Source of the DNA: Aureimonas fodinaquatilis
GTDB taxonomy: Bacteria; Pseudomonadota; Alphaproteobacteria; Rhizobiales; Rhizobiaceae
Length of the DNA: 64,000 bases
NCBI RefSeq assembly: GCF_008369445.1
Contig: NZ_VTWH01000002.1
Span: 1,126,988-1,190,987 of the forward strand
Direction of reading: 5' to 3'
Shown here: piece after piece, positions 33,336-41,518 of the stretch
Layout: each line of letters starts with the position of its first letter
Numbering within the stretch: position 1 is the first letter of the stretch
The notes under the pieces: generated by a model
What the model was told of the DNA's origin: nothing
Database searches by the model: none
The model's input: only the letters and a program-made list of their open reading frames with translations
Translations under genes and position numbers: made by a program

Positions 33336-34418
33336 TCATGCCTTGACGGGCGCGCCCGTGGCATCACGAACCGGCCAGAAATTTGTAAGGTTGAGCTCCT
33401 GCAGAACAGTGTCCAGCGGTTGCCGGTCAACCCACTCATCCAGATCAATCGGAGAGCGGATGAACTTGTTTTCAAGACTGAAAGCTATTCCCGCTTCAAG
33501 TTGCGCCAGATACAGCTCATCAATGACCGGAGAGAATTGGGTTTGCAGATTGACCCCTTCGAACTCCTCCTCCATCACCGTGCGTGACTGGCCGGAGAGC
33601 GTCCACAAATCCAGAACTTCCTCGCGGTTCTCTTCATTCGAGCCCCAAGCAGACTCTTCAATGAAAACGCGCAGAACCCTCTGCGTGGCTTCAGGGTATG
33701 CTGCTGCAAATTCTTCAGTGACAAGGAACGAGCCAAACGTGCTGACCGGCGAAATCTCATTCTTGGAAGAATAGAGCAGGTCGGCAACACCATCCTTCAC
33801 CAGCTTCAGAAAGTTGGATCCGCCCCAGCCGAAATCGAGATTGCCCGTCGTCAGACCGGTGATCTGATCAGGGTTGGTGATATCAAAAAGCTCAACGTCA
33901 CTTTCCTTGAGACCATGGGTGGCCAGCAGATTGGATAAAGTCAGCTGGCCGATACTGCCGCGGTTCAATCCGATTTTCTTGCCGCGAAGATCTTCGATCG
34001 TTTCGATCCCCGCCCCTTTGCGCACGACGAGATACATGTGGCCCGCGCCATAGGATGACAAAATCTTTGTCTTCAACCCGCGGCTGCGGCCGATAATGTT
34101 TGGCAGCCCTCCATACGCGGCAAAGTCTATCTGCCCAGCGGCAAGACCCTCATTGATGGCCGGTCCGGCTTTCGTTGGAAAATCCCACTCGATGCGAACG
34201 TTTTCGCCCGCAAATTCCTTCTCGAGACTTTCTTTGGCTCGCACCAGTCCAAGTCCCTGCAATCCGTAGTTTTTGCCATAGCCTGCACCCGGCCCGGCAA
34301 GTCTTATAACGTCCGGCAGCGCGTTGTCTGCATGCGAGGGTCTGTGCAGAGTGGCCAGCGCCGCTGCTGCCAGCGCGCCCTTGAGAATGAGGCGACGGGA
34401 TGGGGATCTGGTTGTCAT
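33336..34418 (-). CDS. ABC transporter substrate-binding protein (SsuA/NMT1-like, Tat-exported)
   Basis: A 360-residue periplasmic protein. The N-terminus carries a twin-arginine signal (SRRLILKGALAAAALA). The body has the two-lobed pattern of nitrate/sulfonate/taurine binding proteins: IDFAAYGGLPNIIGRSRG, KIGLNRGSIGQLTLSNLLA and TTGNLDFGWGG. ATG at 34418 has AGGAG upstream. Tat export suggests folding or a cofactor before export, unusual for ssu-type binders. It is the first gene of the operon, 47 bases before the flavoprotein gene. Confidence 0.9.
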   Translation of the reverse strand: MTTRSPSRRLILKGALAAAALATLHRPSHADNALPDVIRLAGPGAGYGKNYGLQGLGLVRAKESLEKEFAGENVRIEWDFPTKAGPAINEGLAAGQIDFAAYGGLPNIIGRSRGLKTKILSSYGAGHMYLVVRKGAGIETIEDLRGKKIGLNRGSIGQLTLSNLLATHGLKESDVELFDITNPDQITGLTTGNLDFGWGGSNFLKLVKDGVADLLYSSKNEISPVSTFGSFLVTEEFAAAYPEATQRVLRVFIEESAWGSNEENREEVLDLWTLSGQSRTVMEEEFEGVNLQTQFSPVIDELYLAQLEAGIAFSLENKFIRSPIDLDEWVDRQPLDTVLQELNLTNFWPVRDATGAPVKA

Positions 34419-34455
34419 ATTGCGGCTCCTAAACAGTGAACCAACAATATCTATT

Positions 34456-34479
34456 AAATCCATAGACAATAAGGATTAT
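34456..34479. promoter_or_regulatory. Inverted repeat upstream of the transporter-redox operon
   Basis: AATCC (34457-34461) is mirrored by GGATT (34473-34477), with partial extension of the arms. It is 38-60 bases upstream of the first gene of the operon, where an activator or repressor could bind. AT-rich surroundings. Regulator unknown. Confidence 0.3.
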
Positions 34480-34691
34480 CATTTCATACTGAGTAGCCTT
34501 CTGAAATGCTTATGCTACTGAGACGGAAAATTTGAGGATTCTGGAGCCGACCCTACCGGCTTGTAACGCGCACAGAGCCGGACACTTGACATCCGGCCTT
34601 CGGCGTCTGTCGCGCTCATTGATCCAGGTAAAACAGACTACAGTTGGGACCGCGCCACTCAAAGGCACGGTGGCCCGCGTGCGCCACGCGG

Positions 34692-35699
34692 TTATGCCAC
34701 AATGCAGCGGTTTCTGCCTTGTGACTTGGCTTTATAGAGCGCTTTATCGGCCTTATCGAACCAGGATTGCACTTCCTCCAAACCGTGGCATGCCGCTACG
34801 CCAAAGCTCGCGGTAAAGGGCAGACTGGGCAATTGAGGGATCGTCGCGGATTCAATAGCGTGGCGCAGACGCTCCGCAGCTTTCAACGCGTCCGCACCGT
34901 CTGTGTTGACCAGCAGCACAGCAAACTCTTCCCCGCCAATTCGTCCCAGTTGTTCCTCACTCCGCATAACGTCCTCACAGGCAGCGGTCGCGCTTTTGAG
35001 CACGGCATCCCCAACGCCGTGGCCATGTGTGTCGTTGATGGATTTGAAATGGTCCAGGTCAAAAAGAGCAAGGGTGACCGGTTGACCATGGCGCACATGC
35101 CGCTTCATCTCGCGCTCAGCCGCCTCGGTAAACGCCCTGCGTGTGGCGGTTCCAGTCAACGCATCGCGTGAGGCGATCTGGCGCAATTCAAACTGCGAAA
35201 TCACAATTCCGGCGAAATGGCGCAGCGTAGCAAAGTCACCCGGCCCGAACTGTCTCACGCTCGTGTCTGCAATGCAGATAGTGCCAACATTATACCCGTC
35301 GGGAGACGTCAGCGGAATGCCAAGATAACTGCGCAAATGCGGTGGACCGACAACCAGTGGGTGGTTGGCAAATCTGTAGTCCAGCAAAGTGTCTTCGACA
35401 CTGAGAACAGCATCTGACTGAATGGTATAATTACAGAATGCAATGTCACGCGGCACTTCAGAAATGCTCAGCCCTGCACTGGCCTTGTACCACTGACGCT
35501 TGTCATCAATCACTGAAACCAACGCTATGGGAACTTTGAAAATAATCTTGAGCAGTTCGACGATATGATCAAATTGTGGTTCCGCAGGCGTGTCTATCAC
35601 CTCATAACGCGCCACAGCGGCCAACCGGCCGGCTTCATCGCCAAGCTTGAGATCACGAAACATTTGCACACTCTCTGCCGGGGAAGTCAGCGCGACCAT
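34692..35699 (-). CDS. GAF-GGDEF diguanylate cyclase
   Basis: A 335-residue cytosolic protein. A GAF domain covers about residues 25-165 (PIALVSVIDDKRQWYK and LGIPLTSPDGYNVGTICIAD) and a GGDEF domain about 175-335, with GGEEF at 255-259 intact and FDLDHFKSINDTHGH before it, so cyclic-di-GMP synthesis is expected. The usual RxxD inhibitory site is replaced by RSEE just before the active site, so product inhibition is likely absent. Start uncertain: ATG 35699, ATG 35663 or TTG 35705. The GAF domain likely senses a small ligand or redox state. Confidence 0.9.
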   Translation of the reverse strand: MVALTSPAESVQMFRDLKLGDEAGRLAAVARYEVIDTPAEPQFDHIVELLKIIFKVPIALVSVIDDKRQWYKASAGLSISEVPRDIAFCNYTIQSDAVLSVEDTLLDYRFANHPLVVGPPHLRSYLGIPLTSPDGYNVGTICIADTSVRQFGPGDFATLRHFAGIVISQFELRQIASRDALTGTATRRAFTEAAEREMKRHVRHGQPVTLALFDLDHFKSINDTHGHGVGDAVLKSATAACEDVMRSEEQLGRIGGEEFAVLLVNTDGADALKAAERLRHAIESATIPQLPSLPFTASFGVAACHGLEEVQSWFDKADKALYKAKSQGRNRCIVA

Positions 35700-35859
35700 A
35701 CTCAATTAGTGGTAGAAGTCCAAGCCTGTGGCCTAAAATATAAGGGTGGTTCGATGACGGAGTCGCAAGCACTTGTGCGTCGTCGCTTGCGAACACCGTT
35801 GATGACTCGAACTGTCAGACCCGTTCCGGTCTTTTGAAATCCGCTCGTGATGTCATTGA

Positions 35860-35991
35860 TCAATCCGGCGTGCCGTTGATTTCGGTGTTTACGATATCAT
35901 CATCCACCGCAACCCCCTGAAGCATCCATGCGCCCATTGCCACAATCATCAAAACGGCAAGGATTATGGTGATAGTCTTACTGCGGATCAT
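35860..35991 (-). CDS. Small membrane protein (43 aa)
   Basis: A short protein MIRSKTITIILAVLMIVAMGAWML..., with one membrane segment (about residues 7-27) and an acidic C-terminus. The ATG at 35991 has a strong AAGGAAG upstream, which supports translation over the longer 87-residue frame. Function unknown. Similar small proteins often modulate larger envelope complexes. Confidence 0.6.
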   Translation of the reverse strand: MIRSKTITIILAVLMIVAMGAWMLQGVAVDDDIVNTEINGTPD

Positions 35992-36138
35992 GCTTGCTTC
36001 CTTATTTATCGCCGCCGATATTGAAGCCTGCCCATTCTGAGCAGTCGGCTGCATGCGAAATACCACGAGAGCGTTCTCCTCGTCGAGCGCGGCGTACTCA
36101 GTATGCGTTCGCACTGCGCGCATTATACCTGCCCGTTG

Positions 36139-37026
36139 TCAGGGTCCGAACCGGATATTGGCGAGCCAGTCCAGAAAGACTTTCACGCGGGGAGAAAGCT
36201 GTCGATCACGAGGGTAGACTGCGCAAACCGGAGACGGCGATGGCGGCGCATCCTGCAGCACTTCGACAAGACGACCCGTCGCCAGATCGGCCTCCACATG
36301 GTAGCGTGGCAACTGGATAAGGCCATGCCCCTCAAGGGCCGCCAACCGCAAGGTTTCTCCTCCCGTCACGGAAACTCTGGCTGGCAGCACAATCTCGCGC
36401 CTGCCCTTTGCCGTCATGAATTCCAACGGAATGACCGCGCCGGTTACCGATGATATGAAGGCAACCATCTGGTGCCCGTCGAGCGCATCAGACGAGGAAG
36501 GCACCCCACACTTTTCTAGATAGGCCGGAGCCGCACAGGTGATCTCGGCTAACTCGCCAAGCCGTCGGGCGATAAGGTCGCTGTCGCGCGGAACGCCAAC
36601 ACGAACCGCACAATCGATACCCTCTCTGACAAGATCGACGAGCCGATCACCTTCTGATAGAACGAGTGCAACCTCAGGATGCCGATCGAGAAAGCTGCCT
36701 ATCTGCGGCAGCAGAAAGTGGCGCGACAACGTGCCATGGACATCGACACGCAGGCGCCCCCTCACCTCACCCCTCGTAAAGCTGGCCTCGGCATCCTCAA
36801 TATGGGCCAGGATTGTATGGCAGGCGCTCAAATAAGCCTCTCCATCAAGGGTTGGCGTAACCACACGCGTGGTGCGGTCAAGAAGGCGCACGCCAAGCCG
36901 AGCCTCCAGCGACTTGACGGCGTCGGTGACCGTCGAGCGCGGAAGTCCCAATTCCAGAGAGGTCTGGGTGAAACTGCGCGTTTCAGCCACCCTGCAGAAA
37001 ACACGCATCGCATCGAATCTGTCCAT
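36139..37026 (-). CDS. LysR-family transcriptional regulator
   Basis: A 295-residue protein. The N-terminal helix-turn-helix (MRVFCRVAETRSFTQTSLELGLPRSTVT, residues 7-34) and the effector domain with AVRVGVPRDSDLIARRLG and the final LDWLANIRF place it in the LysR family, close to the group that represses or activates SDR genes. It is divergent from the SDR gene at 37147; 120 bases lie between and should hold the operator. It probably controls that gene. Confidence 0.92.
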   Translation of the reverse strand: MDRFDAMRVFCRVAETRSFTQTSLELGLPRSTVTDAVKSLEARLGVRLLDRTTRVVTPTLDGEAYLSACHTILAHIEDAEASFTRGEVRGRLRVDVHGTLSRHFLLPQIGSFLDRHPEVALVLSEGDRLVDLVREGIDCAVRVGVPRDSDLIARRLGELAEITCAAPAYLEKCGVPSSSDALDGHQMVAFISSVTGAVIPLEFMTAKGRREIVLPARVSVTGGETLRLAALEGHGLIQLPRYHVEADLATGRLVEVLQDAPPSPSPVCAVYPRDRQLSPRVKVFLDWLANIRFGP

Positions 37027-37146
37027 TGTTCGAATTTACCGGATACTGATGCTGGATTAAACGGGATTACCCACAGAAATATTGCCACTATCTGTCCGTG
37101 ACCAAACACATGGGTCCATGAAAAATGCTTGCAAAGGAAACGGCAT

Positions 37147-37887
37147 ATGACCACTGGAAATCTTAAGGTCGCTTTGGTTACAGGCGCGTCTCGTGGCATC
37201 GGCGCGGCAATTGCAGAACGTCTGGCAGCGGATGGCTTTGTTGTCATCGTAAACTATTCAACCAATCTGGAAGCTGCAGAAAAGGTTGCAGCAGCAATTT
37301 CCAGGGCTGGTGGGCAGGCGCATGTTGTAAAAGCAGATGTCGCCGATGCCAAACAGGTCGCCCATTTGTTCGACAAGGTTGAAAGCTCCTTTGGTTCACC
37401 TCAGGTGCTTGTGAATTCGGCAGGCATCATGCAACTGGCATCGCTTGCCCAAAGTGACGACGATCTTTTTGATCGGCTGGTGAGCGTCAACCTGAAGGGC
37501 AGCTTCAACACTCTTCGCGAGGCTGCACGACGCATGCCGGATGGCGGGAGGATCATCAATATCTCAACCTCGGTCATCGGCTCCAGATTGCCCACCTACG
37601 GCGTCTATGCCGCAACAAAAGCGGCGGTGGAAACAATGAGCACCATCCTGTCCAACGAACTTCGTGGGCGCTCGATCACCGTTAACACAGTTGCGCCAGG
37701 CCCGACGGCAACGGAGTTGTTTCTCAACGGCAAGACGGATCAGCAGATTGAGTTCCTGAGCAAGGCCAACCCGCTGGAACGACTGGGGCAGCCGGATGAC
37801 ATTGCGCGCGTGGTGTCGTTTCTGGCCGGCCCCGATGGCGGCTGGATCAACGGGCAGACACTCCGGGCCAATGGCGGCATGATCTAA
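37147..37887 (+). CDS. Short-chain dehydrogenase/reductase
   Basis: A 246-residue NAD(P)-dependent enzyme. TGASRGIG (12-19) binds the coenzyme, NSAG is kept near 90, and YAATK gives catalytic Tyr154 and Lys158. PG near the loop and a full C-terminus (GWINGQTLRANGGMI) indicate a typical classical SDR. ATG at 37147 has AAGGAAA upstream. Substrate unknown. It is likely under control of the divergent LysR gene and is followed 14 bases later by a P-loop gene. Confidence 0.92.
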   Translation: MTTGNLKVALVTGASRGIGAAIAERLAADGFVVIVNYSTNLEAAEKVAAAISRAGGQAHVVKADVADAKQVAHLFDKVESSFGSPQVLVNSAGIMQLASLAQSDDDLFDRLVSVNLKGSFNTLREAARRMPDGGRIINISTSVIGSRLPTYGVYAATKAAVETMSTILSNELRGRSITVNTVAPGPTATELFLNGKTDQQIEFLSKANPLERLGQPDDIARVVSFLAGPDGGWINGQTLRANGGMI

Positions 37888-37901
37888 GGGGAACGCAACG
37901 A

Positions 37902-38444
37902 ATGCCTGACCATATGTTTATTGTCACGGGCGGACCCGGCACAGGCAAAACCTGCCTGATCGAGAAACTGGCGCAACGCGGCTTTCTCAGCATGCCAGAG
38001 GCCGGCCGGGCAATTATACAGGATCAGGTCAGGATTGGCGGAGTGGCTCTGCCCTGGTCAGACAGAGCTGCCTTTGCAGACCTTATGCTTGGATGGGAAT
38101 TGCGTTCCTGGCACGAAGCTTCAGCAATAACGGGAACTGTCGTGATGGACCGGGGCATCCCCGATGTGATGGGCTATCTCGACCTCTGCGGACTGCCTGT
38201 TCCAAGTCATGTCGAGGCCGCCGCAAAACTCTACCGGTACAACAGGCGCGTCTTCCTCGCGCCATTCTGGAACGCAATTTTTACCGAAGATGCCGAACGG
38301 AAGCAAAACCTGGAAGAAGCTGAGGCTACCGGCAGGGTTATGGTCGAAACTTACACCAGGCTCGGCTATGAGATTGTCGAGTTGCCGTTCGTTGGAGTTG
38401 AAGAGCGTGCCGATTATGTCATGGAGCGCCTGCGCACTGGATAA
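37902..38444 (+). CDS. P-loop NTPase/kinase-like protein (AAA_28 type)
   Basis: A 180-residue cytosolic protein. Walker A is GGPGTGKT (residues 10-17); VVMDRGIPDVMGYLDL near 85-100 fits the Walker B/lid region of the AAA_28 family. Such proteins are thought to be small-molecule kinases or NTPases. No helicase or protease domain. It sits 14 bases after the SDR gene, and the pair recurs in other bacteria, but its substrate is unknown. Confidence 0.8.
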   Translation: MPDHMFIVTGGPGTGKTCLIEKLAQRGFLSMPEAGRAIIQDQVRIGGVALPWSDRAAFADLMLGWELRSWHEASAITGTVVMDRGIPDVMGYLDLCGLPVPSHVEAAAKLYRYNRRVFLAPFWNAIFTEDAERKQNLEEAEATGRVMVETYTRLGYEIVELPFVGVEERADYVMERLRTG

Positions 38445-38522
38445 TCGCTTCATCTAGCTACACACAGCGCGACGCCGCTCCATATTTGGCCGGGCCTGCC
38501 AAGTGCCAAAGGAGAATTTGCA

Positions 38523-38903
38523 ATGAACTATGCGGCCCTGATGCTTTCCAGCATCGGCTTTATTGGCCTGGCCTTCTCCGCAAATGCCGAACAATCCGAT
38601 TTTCATCTGACTTACCACGTTGAACGCACTCCCAGCGCTCAACTCAGTATCGAAACGTGCGGCGAGGCAGTCATGCAGAAGGCAAGAAATACCGGCCTGC
38701 GCTCTGACATCCAGAGCTATCCGAACCAGCTTGTGACTGTCAGCGGCGGACGTGAAGGAAGCGGGGCTTTCATCGCGCAGTGCATTGCCGTTGGTGATGT
38801 GACAGTCAGCGTGGTGCAAGGCATCGACTACGAAAGTGGGAAGGGAGCGATCGGCTCTTTTGCGGACGATGCATTTGATGCCGTCAAGGCAGCAGCAGAT
38901 TAA
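38523..38903 (+). CDS. DUF6180-like exported protein
   Basis: A 126-residue protein with a signal peptide (MNYAALMLSSIGFIGLAFSANA). The mature part begins EQSDFHLTYHVERTPSAQLS, with two cysteines (about 47 and 88) that could form a disulfide. The pattern fits the DUF6180 family. GGAG is six bases upstream of the ATG. Periplasmic; function unknown. Confidence 0.7.
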   Translation: MNYAALMLSSIGFIGLAFSANAEQSDFHLTYHVERTPSAQLSIETCGEAVMQKARNTGLRSDIQSYPNQLVTVSGGREGSGAFIAQCIAVGDVTVSVVQGIDYESGKGAIGSFADDAFDAVKAAAD

Positions 38904-39160
38904 TGGCGCTTGACGCTATCCGCTGTTGGGCCTGTATCAAAAGCAACACAATTCAAAACATTGATTGCTGACCACAGGTAGGCAGTACCATTAAATTTAT
39001 AATCTGATAACGCTTCATTACGAATAAATGACGCTGGAGCTTACCGCCCCCTGTCTTCACTGCGGGACTCTCCAACTCTTTGTTCCGCCGCAATTTCGGG
39101 CGAACGGCCGGCAGGCAGTTTCCGGACTTGTCTCAGAATTCGTCACGAGGGCTGAATGTG

Positions 39161-39967
39161 ATGCGTAAACTGCTACCTGTAATATTCGCCTTGGGCGCCA
39201 TGCATATTGGCAATGCAGCAGCACAGGAGGATGTGCGCATCGCTCCGGCGCCGGAAACCGATATCCTGCTGGAACTTGGTGTTGGTCCGCTCATCCGTCC
39301 AAGCTTTGAAGGGTCCTCGCAGTACGAGATCGTTCCTTCGCCAATCATCCGGCTGCATTATCTCAACATTCCAGGCTTGATAGAAATTGGACAGGGGCTG
39401 GATACGGGCCTGAGCATCGGCCCCTCTTTTGGCTACACAGGTGAGCGTAAGGCAACCGACGTACCAGGCCTCTATGGGCTTGAGGACCTTGACGCGACAT
39501 ATGAGCTTGGCCTTCGTCTTGGTTACGGCTGGAGCTTTGCGCCGGAATATGGCGCGGAAGTTTATGGTGAGGCACGTTACGCGTTCGGAGAGGCCACCGG
39601 CCTGGTGGGCGGACTCGGTGCAAATGGTATATTTCGCCCGACCCAAAGCCTGACATTGAAGTTTGGCCCCACGGCCACATTCGCTTCAAACGGCTATATC
39701 GACACGTATTTTTCAGTTTCCCCACAGGAAAGCATAGCATCCGGTGGCGCGTTGGATATTTATGATCCATCAGGTGGCTTCAAGACGGTGGGGCTCAGCG
39801 CCGAGGCCCGGTTGGAGTTCCAGCCCTCGTGGTTCCTCAACGGCCAGGCCGGCTACGATCGCCTGATTGGCAGCGCGGCAGATTCACCCATCATGCAGGC
39901 TGGCAGCAGAGACCAGCTCTATTTCGGCATTGGCATATCCAAGGTCTTCTCGCTCGACCTGTTCTGA
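39161..39967 (+). CDS. MipA/OmpV-family outer-membrane protein
   Basis: A 268-residue protein starting at ATG 39161 (GAGGG upstream). It has a signal peptide (LLPVIFALGAMHIGNAAA) and a beta-barrel body with the family features GVGPLIRPSFEGSSQYEIVPSPIIRL near the start and a C-terminus FGIGISKVFSLDLF ending in Phe, the outer-membrane assembly signal. OmpV-type porins are thought to scaffold lytic enzymes or act as pores; the role here is unknown. Confidence 0.9.
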   Translation: MRKLLPVIFALGAMHIGNAAAQEDVRIAPAPETDILLELGVGPLIRPSFEGSSQYEIVPSPIIRLHYLNIPGLIEIGQGLDTGLSIGPSFGYTGERKATDVPGLYGLEDLDATYELGLRLGYGWSFAPEYGAEVYGEARYAFGEATGLVGGLGANGIFRPTQSLTLKFGPTATFASNGYIDTYFSVSPQESIASGGALDIYDPSGGFKTVGLSAEARLEFQPSWFLNGQAGYDRLIGSAADSPIMQAGSRDQLYFGIGISKVFSLDLF

Positions 39968-39979
39968 TTAACCAGAGCT

Positions 39980-40003
39980 TGCGCGGGCTTTTGAGGGCCC
40001 GCG
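39980..40003 (+). terminator. GC-rich hairpin after the MipA/OmpV gene
   Basis: GCGCGGGC (39980-39987) pairs with GCCCGCGC (39996-40003). It is 13 bases after the stop. No T-run follows, so termination by this hairpin alone is uncertain. Confidence 0.45.
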
Positions 40004-40176
40004 CCGACCCCGTCACCTGATATCCTGACAGCTTATCTGCTGGCATTCCTTTGCAATGCCGGCCGGCGCGGTCACGCAATCAGAAATATTCTCTATTTTA
40101 TATATGAATTTTGCTGGACGCGAGAACCATCTCTTAATACATGGCTGTGTGTATAAACGGCGCGGGGATGGCATGA

Positions 40177-41010
40177 ATGCATTGGTATTACACAGTAAAT
40201 GAAGTGGACAGCGGCCCATTCGAAGAACAAGCTATCAGACAGGCCATATCGTCTGGCCAGATCAATGGTGATACACTTGTCCGGAATGAGGAAATGAAAG
40301 ACTGGGCACCGGCGCGCGATGTCCAGGATCTTGCAGATATTTTCCGGCTGCCTCCTGTTCTGCCCTCAGCGGCAATATCGCCCACTTTATCAGGTACGAA
40401 GACTGATCAGGGGGCCGCCGCCATTGATATGGAGCATGAGCAAATCATCAATGTTCGATTGCTCTTGGAAAACTCTGCCAATCGCCAGCTTGCAGGCCCA
40501 TGGACGCGGTTCTTTGCACGCTTGCTGGACATGATCGTGATGATAATTCCCGCATCAATCATCACCATCATTATGCATGCGATCATCATCATTGCTCTAC
40601 CTGTAACAATTAATAATATAATCCAAAATGCAACTTATATATTAATAGTACCAAATATTCTGATATCTAGCGCTTTAACAATAACGGTATTTGGCAATTC
40701 CATTGGAAAAGCCATTTTTGCCATCAAAGCAGTCCCAATACAATCTGACCAGCGAACACTGTCATTTAAAGATCATTTATACAGGGAAGTCCGGGTCTGG
40801 CGATTTGGACTTGCTTTCTTCTTTCCCCTGATTGATTTTTACACCATGCTCAAAAACTTTTACAGGGTCGTAAAATGGCTGCCTGCCGATTACGATGTTG
40901 GCCAGTTTACGGTGTTGTCTTACTCGCAAAACAGATACAGGCGAGCAGCCGCCATTGCCTTTACGGTGATAATTTATGGCGGCTTGAATACGCTCATGAT
41001 CTTTCTATAA
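40177..41010 (+). CDS. GYF-domain/RDD membrane protein
   Basis: A 277-residue protein. Residues 2-52 form a GYF_2 domain (WYYTVNEVDSGPFEEQAI). Residues about 105-275 are an RDD-type membrane domain with ARLLDMIVMI (Arg and Asp-Asp in family position) and about four membrane segments. The DNA of the membrane part, about 40550-40750, is strongly AT-rich compared with neighbours. GYF_2 domains are thought to bind proline-rich peptides; RDD proteins are membrane proteins of mostly unknown role. Confidence 0.8.
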   Translation: MHWYYTVNEVDSGPFEEQAIRQAISSGQINGDTLVRNEEMKDWAPARDVQDLADIFRLPPVLPSAAISPTLSGTKTDQGAAAIDMEHEQIINVRLLLENSANRQLAGPWTRFFARLLDMIVMIIPASIITIIMHAIIIIALPVTINNIIQNATYILIVPNILISSALTITVFGNSIGKAIFAIKAVPIQSDQRTLSFKDHLYREVRVWRFGLAFFFPLIDFYTMLKNFYRVVKWLPADYDVGQFTVLSYSQNRYRRAAAIAFTVIIYGGLNTLMIFL

Positions 41011-41033
41011 ATTCCAGACCAGACCAATGGCCA

Positions 41034-41069
41034 ATAAAAAACGAGCCCGGCAATTTCTGCGGGCTCGTT
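41034..41069 (-). terminator. Strong terminator for the Rmf/CrpP-like gene
   Basis: AACGAGCCCG (41040-41049) pairs with CGGGCTCGTT (41060-41069). On the minus strand a run of six T follows. It also serves the convergent RDD gene. Confidence 0.88.
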
Positions 41070-41115
41070 GAATATTATAAGCCTGGGTCAATGCGCGCCA
41101 AACGGTTGGCTGCGC

Positions 41116-41337
41116 TTATAAAATACCCAATAGCTTGGCGCTTGGAGCGGCTTCTGCCTTCTTTTTCGAAGATTCACCAACAGCCGGTGCAGAAACATAG
41201 GCGGCAACGCTCATCGCCTCACCCCAACCTTCATTCCAGGCGTCAAATTCTGGTGTTCCAACGTCATATGTGCAGGCAGAGCGCGCCAAACCGCGGGCAT
41301 GGTCCTTCTTGCCTTCTTCAAATGGGTTGTCGCTCAT
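41116..41337 (-). CDS. Small Rmf/CrpP-like protein
   Basis: A 73-residue protein MSDNPFEEGKKDHARGLARS... with GGAGG upstream of the ATG (41337). The core KDHARGLARSACTY then WNEGWGEAMS resembles the ribosome modulation factor superfamily (Gx2A...CPY...WxxGWxEAM), which in gammaproteobacteria dimerises ribosomes or, as CrpP, modifies fluoroquinolones. Rmf proper has 55 residues; this has a longer tail rich in Ala and Lys. Function not established here. Confidence 0.72.
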   Translation of the reverse strand: MSDNPFEEGKKDHARGLARSACTYDVGTPEFDAWNEGWGEAMSVAAYVSAPAVGESSKKKAEAAPSAKLLGIL

Positions 41338-41518
41338 ATATGCCTCCATAGTCACTGGCTGATTCAGCCAAATCCAACATGGCACAGCTTTGGCCAAATA
41401 CCAGTACCGACTTCGAAGAATCATCAAAATGATATGCTGTGCCTTACTTCCCCCGGGTTGCACTCGGCAGCGTGCGGGGCTACGCCGTTAGGAATAGCAT
41501 GCCATTGCAGGAGGTTTT

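Noticed and set aside
34532-34816. A 94-codon plus-strand frame between the transporter operon and the GGDEF gene
   Set aside because: No ribosome site, overlaps the end of the GGDEF gene in antisense and has no family pattern.
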